This document shows positions 37,820-49,787 of a stretch of 64,000 bases of DNA, in pieces. A program made the translations under genes and the position numbers. Source of the stretch: Liolophura sinensis (taxonomy: Eukaryota > Mollusca > Polyplacophora > Chitonida > Chitonidae); contig NC_088301.1 of NCBI RefSeq assembly GCF_032854445.1, forward strand, positions 38,863,187-38,927,186, given 5' to 3'. The notes under the pieces are model-generated. The model had not been told where the DNA came from and did not search any database. It was given only the letters and a program-made list of their open reading frames with translations. Every line of letters begins with the position of its first letter. Position 1 is the stretch's first letter.

Positions 37820-37825
37820 AATAAA
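37820..37825 (+). terminator. AATAAA polyadenylation signal, candidate 2
   Basis: This second AATAAA has a pure A20 tract at 37858-37877, 33 nt downstream. It could be an alternative laminin 3' end. The genomic A tract could instead prime cDNA falsely or mark an old retrocopy end. Confidence 0.35.
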
Positions 37826-37879
37826 ATAACTGATTTTCTCTCCAGATGAAGCCTGTTAAAAAAAAAAAAAAAAAAAAGA

Positions 37880-40740
37880 AAAAATGGGTTTGTTTGACAG
37901 TAATTTAGGGACTTTTTAGTTGCTTTCTTGATGACCAAAAGTACTAAAAGACATGTTTGGTTTGATTCTGTGATTGTTGTAGGTTTCTCTGCAATAGTGA
38001 GGATTATAAATTGTTCTGTTAAAATTTAACTTTTTTGATCGAAACACTAAGTTGGAAAACCCTGGGAATCTGTGCATAATTTTTGCATATTTATCCGTTT
38101 TTTGGACTGTGATTGGTTGTTGGTTCCTTTGCAATGACTGCTAAAAAAATAATCCAATTTAGATATAATTTTGTGTTAATGTTCATTTTGAGGCCTATCC
38201 GATAAGTTTAAAAATCAGCCAAATCAATGAATACATGTAGCTCTGCATATTTGATCATTTCTTTGGTTTTCATTGGTTGTTGGTTTCCTTGCAATATTGT
38301 CCATTTAGAACTCTCTGAACCCTCTGAATCTACTCGACTATACATGTGATTTGCAAAATCAGGGTTGGTGGGCCTTGATACAACCTTTCATTGTACCAGT
38401 AATGATAAAGTTCACCACAAACCAATAAATCGTGTGTACACACATGAATCAAAGTGATCTACCTTTGGACATATCATTCTGGCTGTGAAGCTGACATCAG
38501 TTTACTTCTCTGGGAGAGGTCCATGGTCATGCTTTCCTGAATGACTAGGTCTACCATGCAATACAGTGTGGTCTTGCGTGAAGTTCTCAAGAGATTGCTT
38601 TCTGTGCATCAATGACAAACAATTGTTACACATGGAAGGTTTAAGTGTAACTTGTTAAAGGTCAGTGGACTACTCATGGTATTGCAATTTTCTCATCCCT
38701 AAAACTGGCCACCACCATATATTTAAAGTGAAAAGTTCTTCAGTATTTCATTAGGAAAGAATATAATAAATTAGTAACAAAGCCTATGAATGAAACATTG
38801 ATCAGACTTCGATTTGGTATCAAGACTACCAAAGAGCTTGCCTGTATGAGACGCATGAATTCAAAACTTCAGTTCAATACATTAAGTACCAAAATTGTGA
38901 ATTTGGTGATTTCTGTGCATGCAGATTATTATTAATTATTATCCACGCAGAGCAAGAGCGATGGAACATCCTCCTTGTGTCATTGTGCTTTCTATGCATG
39001 TAAAACTTCAGGTCAATATATGATATACTTTTTGAGATACCTCCCCCAACAATTTTTTTTGTTTAACTTTGATTCTAATACATTAAGTGAGGAATTCAGT
39101 AATTTCTCATGTACCAAATCAACATCCCGCTCATGTTATTGTGCACTACATGTATGCAAACCCTGAGTTCAATACATCCAGTACTTCTTAATAAACCACC
39201 CTAACATTTTATTTAACACTGATTTTAATACACAATACACTAAGTCAGGAATTCAGTAATTAATGGTATTTTACATGCACACACAGCATCAGCGATGGAA
39301 TATCCCCCTCGTGCTTTACATACGTGCCAACCCAGAGTTCAATACATGCAGTGCTTTTTGAGATACCATACCTAACATTTTGTTTAGATTTGATTCTAAG
39401 AAACAATACACTAAATCATGAATTCAGTAATTTGCAGTTTTTACACACCGGAACGGATTACCATGGAATATCACCCTCGTGTTACTGTGCTCTATGCGCG
39501 TTCAAACCCTGATCTTTAACCATGATTAAGATACCACCCCTAACGTTTTGTTTAACCTAGGTTTCCCTGTTATTTGACGCTGACGCTCAGGGTTCCACAT
39601 AAGCTTTAAGATACATAAGCCAAAAAGTGCAATTTTTTAAGCAAATTTCTGAAAATATTACTGCTAGCACTGACACTTTTTTTTTTCAATGGGATATCAA
39701 CCTAACATCCAAGATAACAGAACTCTCAGAATCAGGAAAACTGAACAACTTGGTCATAGATGAAATGTGAGGTCATTTTTAAAATTTTTTTAGATTCAGT
39801 GAAAGGGGGTGAATTCTTTTGATGACCTAAACAAATTCTTCAACTTTTTCAATCATCTCCGCAACCAATATTTTAAAACATTCTGAGACAACTATGGCGT
39901 GTAGAGTAATCATTTGCACAGTTTTAAGCTTGCATATTTAATGACATGAACAAATCATTTTTAGCATCATATTCATAATATTTATATGCTTAAATTCCAC
40001 AGAAAAAAGTGCTTTAATGGTTGAAAAGGTTGAAGATTTTCAGTATGACCTACACATTATAACCGTACAAGATTTATTTTGTTTTGTGCTATTCATTATT
40101 GGATGTCAGTTACATGTAAAAACAAGACTTCAGCAATGATGAATTTCTTTCAGGTATTTAAAGAAAAGTTTATTTCTTCTTGTAGTTCCAAATTACAGTC
40201 ATAAGTAACACAAAATATAGCACAAAATATAAATTGCTGCACTTGATGACTCTATACTGATTTTGTTTCATTATAAAATCTTTCTTAGCTCAACAGAGGC
40301 AGTAATTTTAACACTTATAAATTTACTTGGCAAGATGCATACACATGGGTGTGGATTTTATGTCAAACCAACAAAGTTAATCTGATCTTAAGGAACATAT
40401 ACAGGTTCAGTAGACCCCTTAACAAAATAGTCCTCAAAAAGTAGTTAATACTATTGTATAAAAGTTTGTAAAAATGAACATGGTTTGCAGACTGTCTAAA
40501 ACTTTGACAGTCACATTAAATACTTAGGTTTTAGATCATTTGGAGTATTAAAAATGTACAATGTAGAGTAGTAATGTCTGTGGAAATTTCCATATTGTTG
40601 CAGTATAACATTATAATAAATTTGATGGAATAGGGTTTCTGAACTGGTAGACTTTGACTTGCTGCTTCAGGTGCGAGTTAGCATACACTCCGCTTTCCGT
40701 CCTGCCATGTGTTCCTGCCTGGCCGCTTGCTGCCATCTGG
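37880..40740. other. Intergenic region between laminin and the 202-residue gene
   Basis: Outside the tandem array I see no gene. TTTATT at 40073-40078 and 40169-40174 (AATAAA on the - strand) are candidate polyA signals for the - strand gene whose stop is at 40742. Confidence 0.55.
38865..39560 (+). repeat. About 170-bp imperfect tandem array, 4 copies
   Basis: Each unit carries gaattcagtaatt (39092, 39249, 39420; diverged at 38899), a cayaatacattaagt segment, a 'cccctcgtg...tgtgct' segment and 'aaccctgagttcaatacat'. Spacing is 157-193 bp. It is intergenic, between the laminin and the 202-residue gene. No open frame crosses it. Confidence 0.85.
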
Positions 40741-40741
40741 G

Positions 40742-42708
40742 TCAGAAAACTGGGATATGCACCTCCCTGTAAGCTGCTGACTCATCAGGGAAATCAACCA
40801 TTTTCTCCTGGAAATTAGGAAACATTTTCACTTGTACAAAGAAACACTCCATTATTAACAATGATATGCTGTAAGAGGGCAAATGTAAAAGCGTAGTCAA
40901 TCATGAACAGGTTTTTGAAGAATTTTAACAAGTTAAGACGCGTGAAACATAGAAATTAATGGGGAGTGATTCTGGAAAAAGGAACTTAAAAAAGTGGTGA
41001 ATAGTGGTGAATGTAAACTTGCCCTTACCGGTTTGCGCTCAAATGGTCGAGGTGATTTAAAGTCTGCTTTGTGTGTAGTCTCCAGGTAATATTTGTTATG
41101 GTCAGGCTTATGGCATGGTAACACAGCACCAACTCCATGTTTAGGGACGCCAGGAATTTCTCTACAGACATAATATGAAATCGAATACAAAAAATTTAAA
41201 AGATCTTGCCAAAATTAATTAATGCTGAAACAACATATGACAATTTATGTTCTGTATTTTTTAAGACAAAACAAATATTATATACCATTGTAAAGGATTT
41301 TTGATAGATGATTTTGAAAATCTCTGTTCTTCTACATCCCCAGGGCATCACCCACACTCAGTAAATGTGACAAAGTCTAATACACACCTGTCTAAGTGAG
41401 CATGGGCCAGTGTTTCTTGTGTAATCATGGGCTTTCTTGTCTCGCGTTCTTCATAGTCTTTCTTTAAAAACAGCTGCTCAGTATGTGCTTGGTATGTCGT
41501 TTTATTTAGTGACTGAAAGGAAAAACAAAATCAAAAGGCATCAGTATTGTGTGCTTCCCTTTACAAAAAGTGATATTTCTCTTTTTTTTTTAGATGTATC
41601 ACTCTAGTAATGATTCGAGCATGCTATAAACCATATATGTACCATAGTCATAATCTCAATGTTACAGAAGCAGAGGCAACAAATCTGTTCTCTTTTCCTT
41701 CTTCGCAAATTTTACTTCACATAAGATGTTTGTTGAGTTCATTCTACTGGTTGTAATGTCTATTCACTAATCTCTTCCTTCTGTATTGCCAATGCTCTCT
41801 CTGCTTGTGGGGCCTTGTGATAATAAACATTTGCAAACTGGTGCCATTAATCTATCTTATGTGAGAAAGTACTACAGTAACTTGCCACAGGTCAGCAGTT
41901 TCCTGCATCCATAAAATTGCCTTCCAGTGAAAAGTTCTTGAGTAAGGCATTAAACAACAGAGTATTGTTAATGGAAAAGCCACTGTTGCATATGACTCGA
42001 TCTGTGATGGTTGAGGTAATGATGAATAGTAATGTCTAGTTAGAATCTACAAACATTTAAGATTTGTAGCTGAAACGTTCAGCTATTTTTAAAAAACGAT
42101 TGAGTAGGCATTGGTTACAATGTTATGAATTTGGTAACAGTTACAAGCACATGCTGAACAGTACAAACAGCTGTGTTCTGAATTGACAATGTTAACTTGA
42201 ACTTACCCCATCAGTGACACTGCCAATCCTGGTATACGTAGCTTTGCACAGATCACGGACTGGTGAAGTATTGATGTCATAATCCTTTGGCTCGGACTCC
42301 CGAGCCTGGTCCCTGAATAGAAAAGTTGTTCCACACATTTGTGAATGTTTCAAAGTTCTGCATGTTGTACGTGTACAAGAGGCCAACCTGCATGATCTGA
42401 TAACTGGTCTCTACTCTCTACATGCTTGCCATACGTACCGTATCCTAGGCCAGGCATGTCGTCACTATCATAGCGGTGCATAGGAAACCATGGCATAGTA
42501 GACTGGTAAACATTACATGCTGTTAAACTATAGTTTGAATGTCACTTTTTATATCATGATAAAGACAGCGTTGTCGGAATTACTGCGGGATACTTACCAA
42601 TTTGAATTCAGTGTAGCCCTTCCATAATTCATGTGATCTGACCTTAAGGAATACGAGCCCTTTCTCTCCACAAAGTCTGGTATGGAGACAGTGATAACCA
42701 GATGCCAT
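40742..42708 (-). CDS. Unrecognised 202-residue protein, six exons; possible ciliary/microtubule-associated type
   Basis: Exons in transcription order: 42708-42598 (ATG at 42708-42706), 42502-42435, 42312-42207, 41512-41388, 41161-41029 and 40807-40742 (TGA). All phases match and the total is 203 codons. The start is the first ATG after an in-frame upstream stop. The protein is hydrophilic, with no signal peptide or membrane segment. It is rich in Tyr, Lys, Pro and His, with three related motifs: KATYTRIGS (83-91), KTTYQAHTEQLF (99-110) and ETTHKADFKSP (164-174), and a Pro-rich EIPGVPKHGVGAVLPCHKP. Short proteins with such spaced T-T-Y/H and P-R-P-F motifs recall small ciliary or sperm microtubule inner proteins, but I cannot name a family. 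Exon structure is well supported; function is a guess. Confidence 0.75.
41885..41962 (+). mobile_element. Diverged SINE 3' end (copy 6)
   Basis: gtttcctgcatccataaaat, gccttccagtgaaaagttct and tgagtaaggcattaaacaac match the SINE 3' body in order. It lies in an intron of the 202-residue gene. Confidence 0.55.
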
Positions 42709-43400
42709 CGTTGTAGCCGGTTGTGACCACTGTTCACTGTCAGAGGCTCAACTGGTCCGGCACGAAGTAGGGAATTGGCAGATTGAACTACCAACTGAAT
42801 GCCACGTGCTTCCGCTGTCTAAAATAGTTCACCTCTGTAAGTCGTGCTTCTGTGTAATAAAAAACTTATCGAGGCCAGAAAATATGGTAGACCCTTTTAA
42901 CTAACTTATGGAAAATATTCTACATTTAATACATCATCAGTGCGCCTAAAATAAGTATGTTTAACACTGTAATATCACTCCGCGGGCACGGAAGTGTGTC
43001 CCTAACAACGGAGAGCGTGCCTAGAGACATGCTGCAAATGTGTTGTTGATGACGCCGAGTTAAAGTGAGAGATAATGGGCGCAGATGTAAACAAAGCGCA
43101 GATATAAACAAACGTGTCAGTGTAGTACTAGGCCTACGGACTGGGTACGCGGTAATGTAGATTCTGGGCCTACTCGGACAACTAACTTTACATAACTCTA
43201 CACCTTCCCTAATACTACAGGATACAGCTACACAACGTTCTATTTGAGTTTCTTGGAGAACCGGTAATGCAAGAGGAGCATCAGAGAAGTATTAGCGAAG
43301 GTGTAGAGGTATGCAGAGCTAGCCCAATAAAGCCTATTGGAGTATACACATATAGGCCAAAACATATTTTATGCAGCAATTCACCTGTGCGTACCGGTAG
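42709..43400 (-). promoter_or_regulatory. 5' flank and probable promoter area of the 202-residue gene
   Basis: To the right of the first coding exon the sequence contains more CG dinucleotides than its surroundings (for example cactccgcgggcacggaagt near 42975). It contains no continuing exon. Position relative to the start codon suggests the transcription start lies here; no defined core element was found. Confidence 0.35.
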
Positions 43401-43811
43401 TCTGTAGGCCCTTGTGTTGTAAGTCATCACGCCGTTTAACTAGGCCTACATTATAGGCTTATATACTGGGATATTCCTGTGCGGGCTGATATATTTTTGG
43501 TTTATTTATTTACCTGTATGTACTTATTTATTGTAATTTTCGCTATACTCAAGAATTTTGCACCTGTAGGTCTACTTTTAATCAGAGCCCACCGACCCTT
43601 GGCAAGTTACTTGACGAGTTTAACCGTACGTGACGTACAGAAATGGCTTTCAGCGAAAGCTAGTAGGCAACGATACCAACGGCCTAGCCAGATTCGTCGA
43701 AGGGCGCTTTGTTGTGGTCCCACGAACAATGACAGCTTTGGAATCAACACATTTCCTGCCCATGACCGGGTTAGGCTAAATTGATAATTCCTTAATTGCC
43801 GTATATAAGCT

Positions 43812-43831
43812 TATATATATATATATATATA
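43812..43831. repeat. (TA)10 microsatellite
   Basis: Pure TA dinucleotide run in intergenic DNA. Confidence 0.95.
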
Positions 43832-46800
43832 GGCCTGTAGTGGATTTAGTGTTATTATAGGATGGCTTTTAGAGCGACCGGAGAAAGCAGCGAAGACTTC
43901 ACGAATAGAAAGGAATTTCGGAGCATGGATTTTCTGTCAAAAGTGCGAATATTTGGCGGTTTGTAAGGGCATGCTCAAGTCACAGGTTCATTATATGCGG
44001 TTAGTTTTCTGGGTGAAGGAAACGTGAGTGTTGGAATAAGCCACTGACCGAGCTTTAGCATGCTACTGACGAACATGCTAGCATGTCATACTTGTGAGAG
44101 GCAGTCTTCAACGAAAGCCCACCGCGTCTTTTTAGAACTTACCTATTAAAAGCGCCACAATCATTGAGGGCGGCAGTGAAATCTACACAGTCCCTGTCCG
44201 AGGACGGAATTAAACCCGCACTGCGTTAATATATAAGAGAAGGGAAATTTGCATGCCTTGTTATATATGAGGAGTCGGGCATCTTACTCTCATGATGTAA
44301 TCATATTTTAGGAGTTTTGAGTCGAAAATCTTGCAGACTTGTGAAATAATCACAGCCTATATTTTGAGGACAATGCAAGTCAAACTCATCAGTACGCTTG
44401 GCCTTTCTAAATATTTCAGGTTATCTGTAAGGGGTTGCTTCTCATGTAGGTGTTTTCTGTCCAAAGCACTTTTTCTTGTTCTAATCTGATTCTAATTTGA
44501 TTCAAATAGTGGTGAAGTCGTCAACTATGAGTTGTGTTCAGTTACTGGATTGATTATTAAATTTTGATTTAATATACATCATATATAATTACCGCCCCGT
44601 CATTTTGACGAGACAAAAGTATGTATTACTTTAGATTCAGCAACATATAGACTCGGAAACGAATTCATACTTGCAAAAAGGTCCTAGTATAACCAAGCGA
44701 AAAATTGACGTGCGCATGCATGTTGCTGTTTTGTGGTGAATTTAGGCCTATATAAATATCAACTGCGTTCCGCGTTGCCCAACAAGCCAGTATGTTTTTT
44801 AAAATCACGGACAGCAAAGATGAAACAACAGCATGCGGGGATAAGATTTTGTTATACGAGACAGCAAACATCAGAAATTGTTCACATTAAGATTTCAGTG
44901 TTCAACTGAATAGAAGTACACTGGCCCTACGAGCAGCTCTATAATATGGTCGAGCAGGTTGTACGACTGAGTTTCACCACTGACATATGTAGCGATTCTT
45001 AACCCCATAACAAATTTGAATTTCGGTGTCTTATCCTATATCTTGATACCAACCGCCAACCGCGCTCAAAGTTGAATCAAAGCCAGACCACTATATATAT
45101 CGCTATATACGCCTTTTTTCAGTGAGTTTACTACATTGATCCCATGGGCTATGCGAAAGTCTTCCTACATTCCAGACCCAACAGACCGTCATCGCTATCC
45201 AATCAGATAATTAAGTTACCAAAGGATTCAAGTAAACAGAAAATTTCAGTGCAAACGCACTGTGCACTGAAAGCACTTATGAAATACATGGCTGACTAAC
45301 TTGAACACCTGGGCGATGTAACACTCCAAAAGGGTTTTGGAATCACGTTTACGACAGCCAACCAGCAAATAGCCTCACAATTTATCAGCTATATATGGAG
45401 TCGGGTGGGTTGCTTGTTTCTGCGTGTTGGATCAATGCAGTTAGCGTAGCTGTATGCATGCGAATTGTTTAATTTCATCAAATGAAGATGGAAATGGACG
45501 TGCTATACAGGCCAACTACCACGTTACTTAGGCATATAATTGACGTTCTCAGTTTTAGAACTGAGAAAGTATACATAAAAAAAGAAAGTCTGTTGTTACA
45601 TAAACGCCTATATTATGTAAAATATAAAACGACCAGAAGTTGTGGTGAACTATACCAGCTATGTGTATCCAGGAAGCCAAATAGGACAATATTAAAGTTT
45701 AGTCACAAATGCAGTCGTAATGACATGTGCATGAGTCTCCGATGCAGCTGAACAGCGATTTACGGATGCTTTGACAAAATAACGGCCATGGTCAGCTCTT
45801 ATGTATACAAAATCACTATTCGAACTTGTGCATGCTTCACATGCTTTTTATTGCCGTAAGGCGTTGGTATAAAACATCCCCATACATATGTGATTATACG
45901 GCCTATATATGTTGTTTGAGAATATAAATGTCGTGTTCGCAAATGCATGTATAAAGCCAAAGAAGAACAACATTCAGTCGAAAACGTAAATGTTTAGTCA
46001 CAACCAAAGAATCACTTGTGTAAGTTTATATGAATATACTTAAGCGCGTACATTGGAAATACTCCCAAATAGTGCACAGTCGCTAATTCCTTCAAAGTTA
46101 CTTCCCTTTACCCGCGTTTTTATACGTTAATATATCTATATAATTTATTGTAAATTCTTCCTTATTACTAAACGTTATCGTTGAAGTATAAATTGTTCAT
46201 TTACAAAATCGGCATTTTCCACGTTTATTTCATAACAATTCACATGAATACAAACAATATTAATTACATAAGAACATCTTATACAAATGAATAAAAAGTG
46301 TCCAGGTATTGAAACAAAGCTATTATTTTTACCCATGTAGTTTATAATGTCAGCAACATGTATACCAGAGCGCAACAAGTTAAAATTTTCTAACACCACT
46401 TCTCCACAAAGAGGTGGTCACTTGGAGCATTTGCGATGTAACGATAAGACCCAAAAGTATAGCTGATGCTACTAATCTTTAACAACGCCTATATTAAATG
46501 AGACATAAAATAATACACAGAAAGGAACCAAACGCATCATTTACCAACTCCGATAGTCGATAAACGGCACAGAACGAGAAGAAGAAGCTCCTAAGTATAG
46601 ACCTACAACACATACAATACACATCCTTCACATCTCAACTTCCATTCGTAAAAACCGCATATGCAAAATAGTCTCCTTTACCCTGTTGATAGACTTCATA
46701 TAAATATACAAAAATATATAGTCTGATTTTCAGTTCCATCAACAAGTTTTTGGAACACGATCACCACGTTTTAATTAACAATTTCATAACAATTTCTTCG

Positions 46801-48122
46801 TTTCTAATACAATTTTTTTTCAGTTTTCTTCCCTAGTTGGTAGCCTTTACATCGGTAATCAATTCCTCTGCGTTTTTTAAAAATGGCATGTCGTATGTCC
46901 TATACATATATATTTATATCTTGCAAAGGATACAGTGACTATATTTAACGACGATGGCTAAGGATACACTGATACTCTCTGTGGTATAATCTCACACAAT
47001 ACCATAAATGACTCAAAATCAGTGTCATTCCTCGGACACGGTTACAATATTTGGGTTTTAAAACTACTCAGTACAATAATGTACAACATTTTCTGACCCA
47101 TACGATGGTATTGAAATGGGATGCACTACATGTGTCAAATAAAAGTCACCAGAAAGTCTTGCACTGCATGGGATGTTATACATCAAAAAACATAACTATA
47201 TACGTGTTCATCAAATAAACCCTTCGTACAAATAGGCAGCAGCTATAGTGAGACTGAACATTAGACTCAATTCGAAGAGGGCGTATCGATTCTTGATTTC
47301 AACCAAGATTAAATTAACCTTAATGTGAACTATGCTCAACATTTACCAACCTCATATAATTCATCAGATTCTCTATTGATTCTTTGTCTTCCAGATCAGG
47401 AAGAACCGTGGTGATTTACAAACTGTCAGTGATACTCCTAAACAAATCCTTGTTCACAAAGATATTCTTAATTGCCTATAGTTCTGTACCGTTCATTCTG
47501 CGAAAACTCCAGGTGCTCTCAGGCTATATGTCCTATAACGTATTTTTCTACATGACGGTGATTCTTTGTAAGACACTGTCTTGTTTAATAAACACTCAAC
47601 GACTATTTGATTATTTCGTGTTACTGATATCCACAGTAAAAAGAAATTGTTTCAAGAGGATCAAGGTTGTCCTAGGTTGCGCCGACAGCTGGACAATCGG
47701 CCTGAGTTCAGTGTCAAAGTTCCGGTTGGTGTACTTTACCGTACTATCTTGCAGTGGATTTTGATTGGGTATAGAGAGGTGCGAAAATCAAGGTGAAGTT
47801 CCGAACAATATGATTGCGGATGTATCTGGAGTGGTGAACAACTATATGCACAAACACAAGACAACCCCGCAGACACAGAAACGCTGGACATAAGCTGCTA
47901 TGACATGATACTTTTAAACAACAATTATTTAATCATTTATCACAAATGTTCTCAGAACACACAATAAAGCGTAGAATTAGTTTGTGATTTCACTGATACG
48001 ATGGTATTCAAGCTGTACTTAATTATTCCAAACAGAAGTTTACTGGTGTTTTATATTGTTGCAGAATACAATAACAATATACTTATGAAATGAAACACAA
48101 ACAAGGCCTAGCATATACATAC

Positions 48123-48132
<10 letters not shown>

Positions 48133-48183
<51 letters not shown>
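48133..48183. repeat. (AT)n microsatellite, about 51 bp
   Basis: Pure AT run preceded by acatatatatac steps. The open frame across it (48040-48282, - strand) is an artefact of the repeat. Confidence 0.95.
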
Positions 48184-48186
<3 letters not shown>

Positions 48187-49405
48187 GCGCGTATGTATTT
48201 CAAACCCGTAAAGACCGAGCTTTGTGACGTCATAGTGACTTGCTAATCGCTGGTTCTGTATTATACTCAAAATCCAAAGCAATAATATAATTCATTGTTT
48301 TACTGACATGAAATGTTTTATTAGTATAAGAATTTGCGAAACCATAGGCGGTAACCGAAAAAAATTTATATGGGAAAAAAACTACGCGTGTCACACGTTC
48401 TGATGTGTACTGTACCAGGGAAACTGCGTTATTTCACAAGATACAGACACACCTAGTTTCACAAGTCGTCACAAAATTTTACAGATTACAAAAGAGGTAA
48501 GAAATCAATACACGGTTCTATTATATGTATTTTCTCCTTTTACTATGCCGAGCTCAGAAACGTTAGGGTTAATTAACATTCAGTAACAGAGAAAACAACG
48601 TGAGATGAATACGTAACTATAGGCAAGAATGGGGACCTTCCCACGTAAAGTAATTTGGGCCAATGCTGGGTAGTTTATCGTTCATTACCGCTTTTGCCAA
48701 GGCGTTATCTGTGAAAACTGATTTTGTACACATCTACTGCAACAGATCAGTCCTCCTTCGACTGGAATCATCGGTAGGTATCACAAAAAGTATCTCATGC
48801 AAGGGACCCCAGGTCTTCTGTTGTGATCCGAATAAGACTTTACCTGTCGAAGATTAACAACTGTTATTTGTTTCTTATAACTTGGTGATGCGAAGTTTTG
48901 GCACGGTTACAGTTGTTTCATATTTTCAGAACCAATACTGGATTGTACTGGTGGCAACGACGGCAGTGACCTATAAAAGTTGAATGAATACGGAATTTTG
49001 TCTGCGTGACTTTTTATGATTTTCAAAGTAATGTACTTTGTATAACTAACTGTGTATGGGCGAAGCATTTAAGAGTAATATTAATAATAGTAATAAGAAA
49101 AAGAAAAGCATTAATATTTACAACCATGCCAGACTAGAGAGGCACATACTGCACGGGGTATCAGCATGTAATTGCGTCTATCACTTCGTGAGTGATTACA
49201 TATTGGTATGTAAATATACATACGGTTCTTGACAAAGTATACCTTTCAAAGTAACCACGGCTTTGATTTGCCTTTTGATTGGTTTGTTGACTTTTGCGAG
49301 CACACGTGATGACAACGGTTTTTCCATTTCGCCATTGCGATTTGAGATCAAAATTTCGAGGCTCAAGTGTCATAAATAACCAATGAAGCACTGTGTCTGC
49401 AGTTC

Positions 49406-49787
49406 CTAAGAAATCACTTCGGTTTCTTTCCACCTAAGCAATGTTCTGACTTGCTTTCTAGCTTTGCAATAGCAGATGGACAACAAGATTACCACCACCA
49501 TCAAGATTACACAGGTTGTCGTCAGAATCCACGTGGGCGAGGCGTGGATCACTGTCACACGGCTTGTTTTGATGACGTCGTCTGTGATGATGTAATTGAT
49601 TGTTCCCATTTGCTCTTTGTACATTTCTGGAACTTTCTTGTTCCAGAACTGCAACTTTTCGGGTTTCAGGTTGCTCTCCATTGTAATGGCTGGGTGGCTG
49701 TCTTGCTTGTACATCTTCCCATAAACTGGACCATATATCGTGTACGGCAGGAAGTGGAATTCTTCCGAAGGTACCATGGAGGGAATT
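49406..49787 (-). CDS. Esterase terminal exon: C-terminus, transmembrane helix, cytoplasmic tail
   Basis: Exon of 382 nt to TAG at 49408-49406. It carries [22 protein letters not shown] (family end motif), a roughly 35-residue stalk, the hydrophobic run [20 protein letters not shown] and a tail [19 protein letters not shown]. The basic residues after the helix fit a type I orientation with the esterase outside. Confidence 0.95.

Larger units (their letters stand above)
43400..49405. other. About 6-kb intergenic region without a supported gene
   Basis: AT-rich, with (TA)n at 43812-43831 and 48133-48183. Several open stretches occur (45482-45751, 47384-47764) but none has recognisable domains or exon borders that chain. 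A TTTATT at 48317-48322 (AATAAA on the - strand) is a candidate polyA signal for the esterase gene. Confidence 0.55.

Noticed and set aside
43267-43308. Possible first exon of a + strand gene divergent from the 202-residue gene (ATG followed by an open stretch and GAG/GTATGC)
   Set aside because: Only 14 codons with no downstream exon I can join to it.
47384-47764. 126-codon open frame in intergenic DNA
   Set aside because: Hydrophobic but without family motifs, signal for splicing or a plausible start context; the opposite strand also has only a short open stretch.
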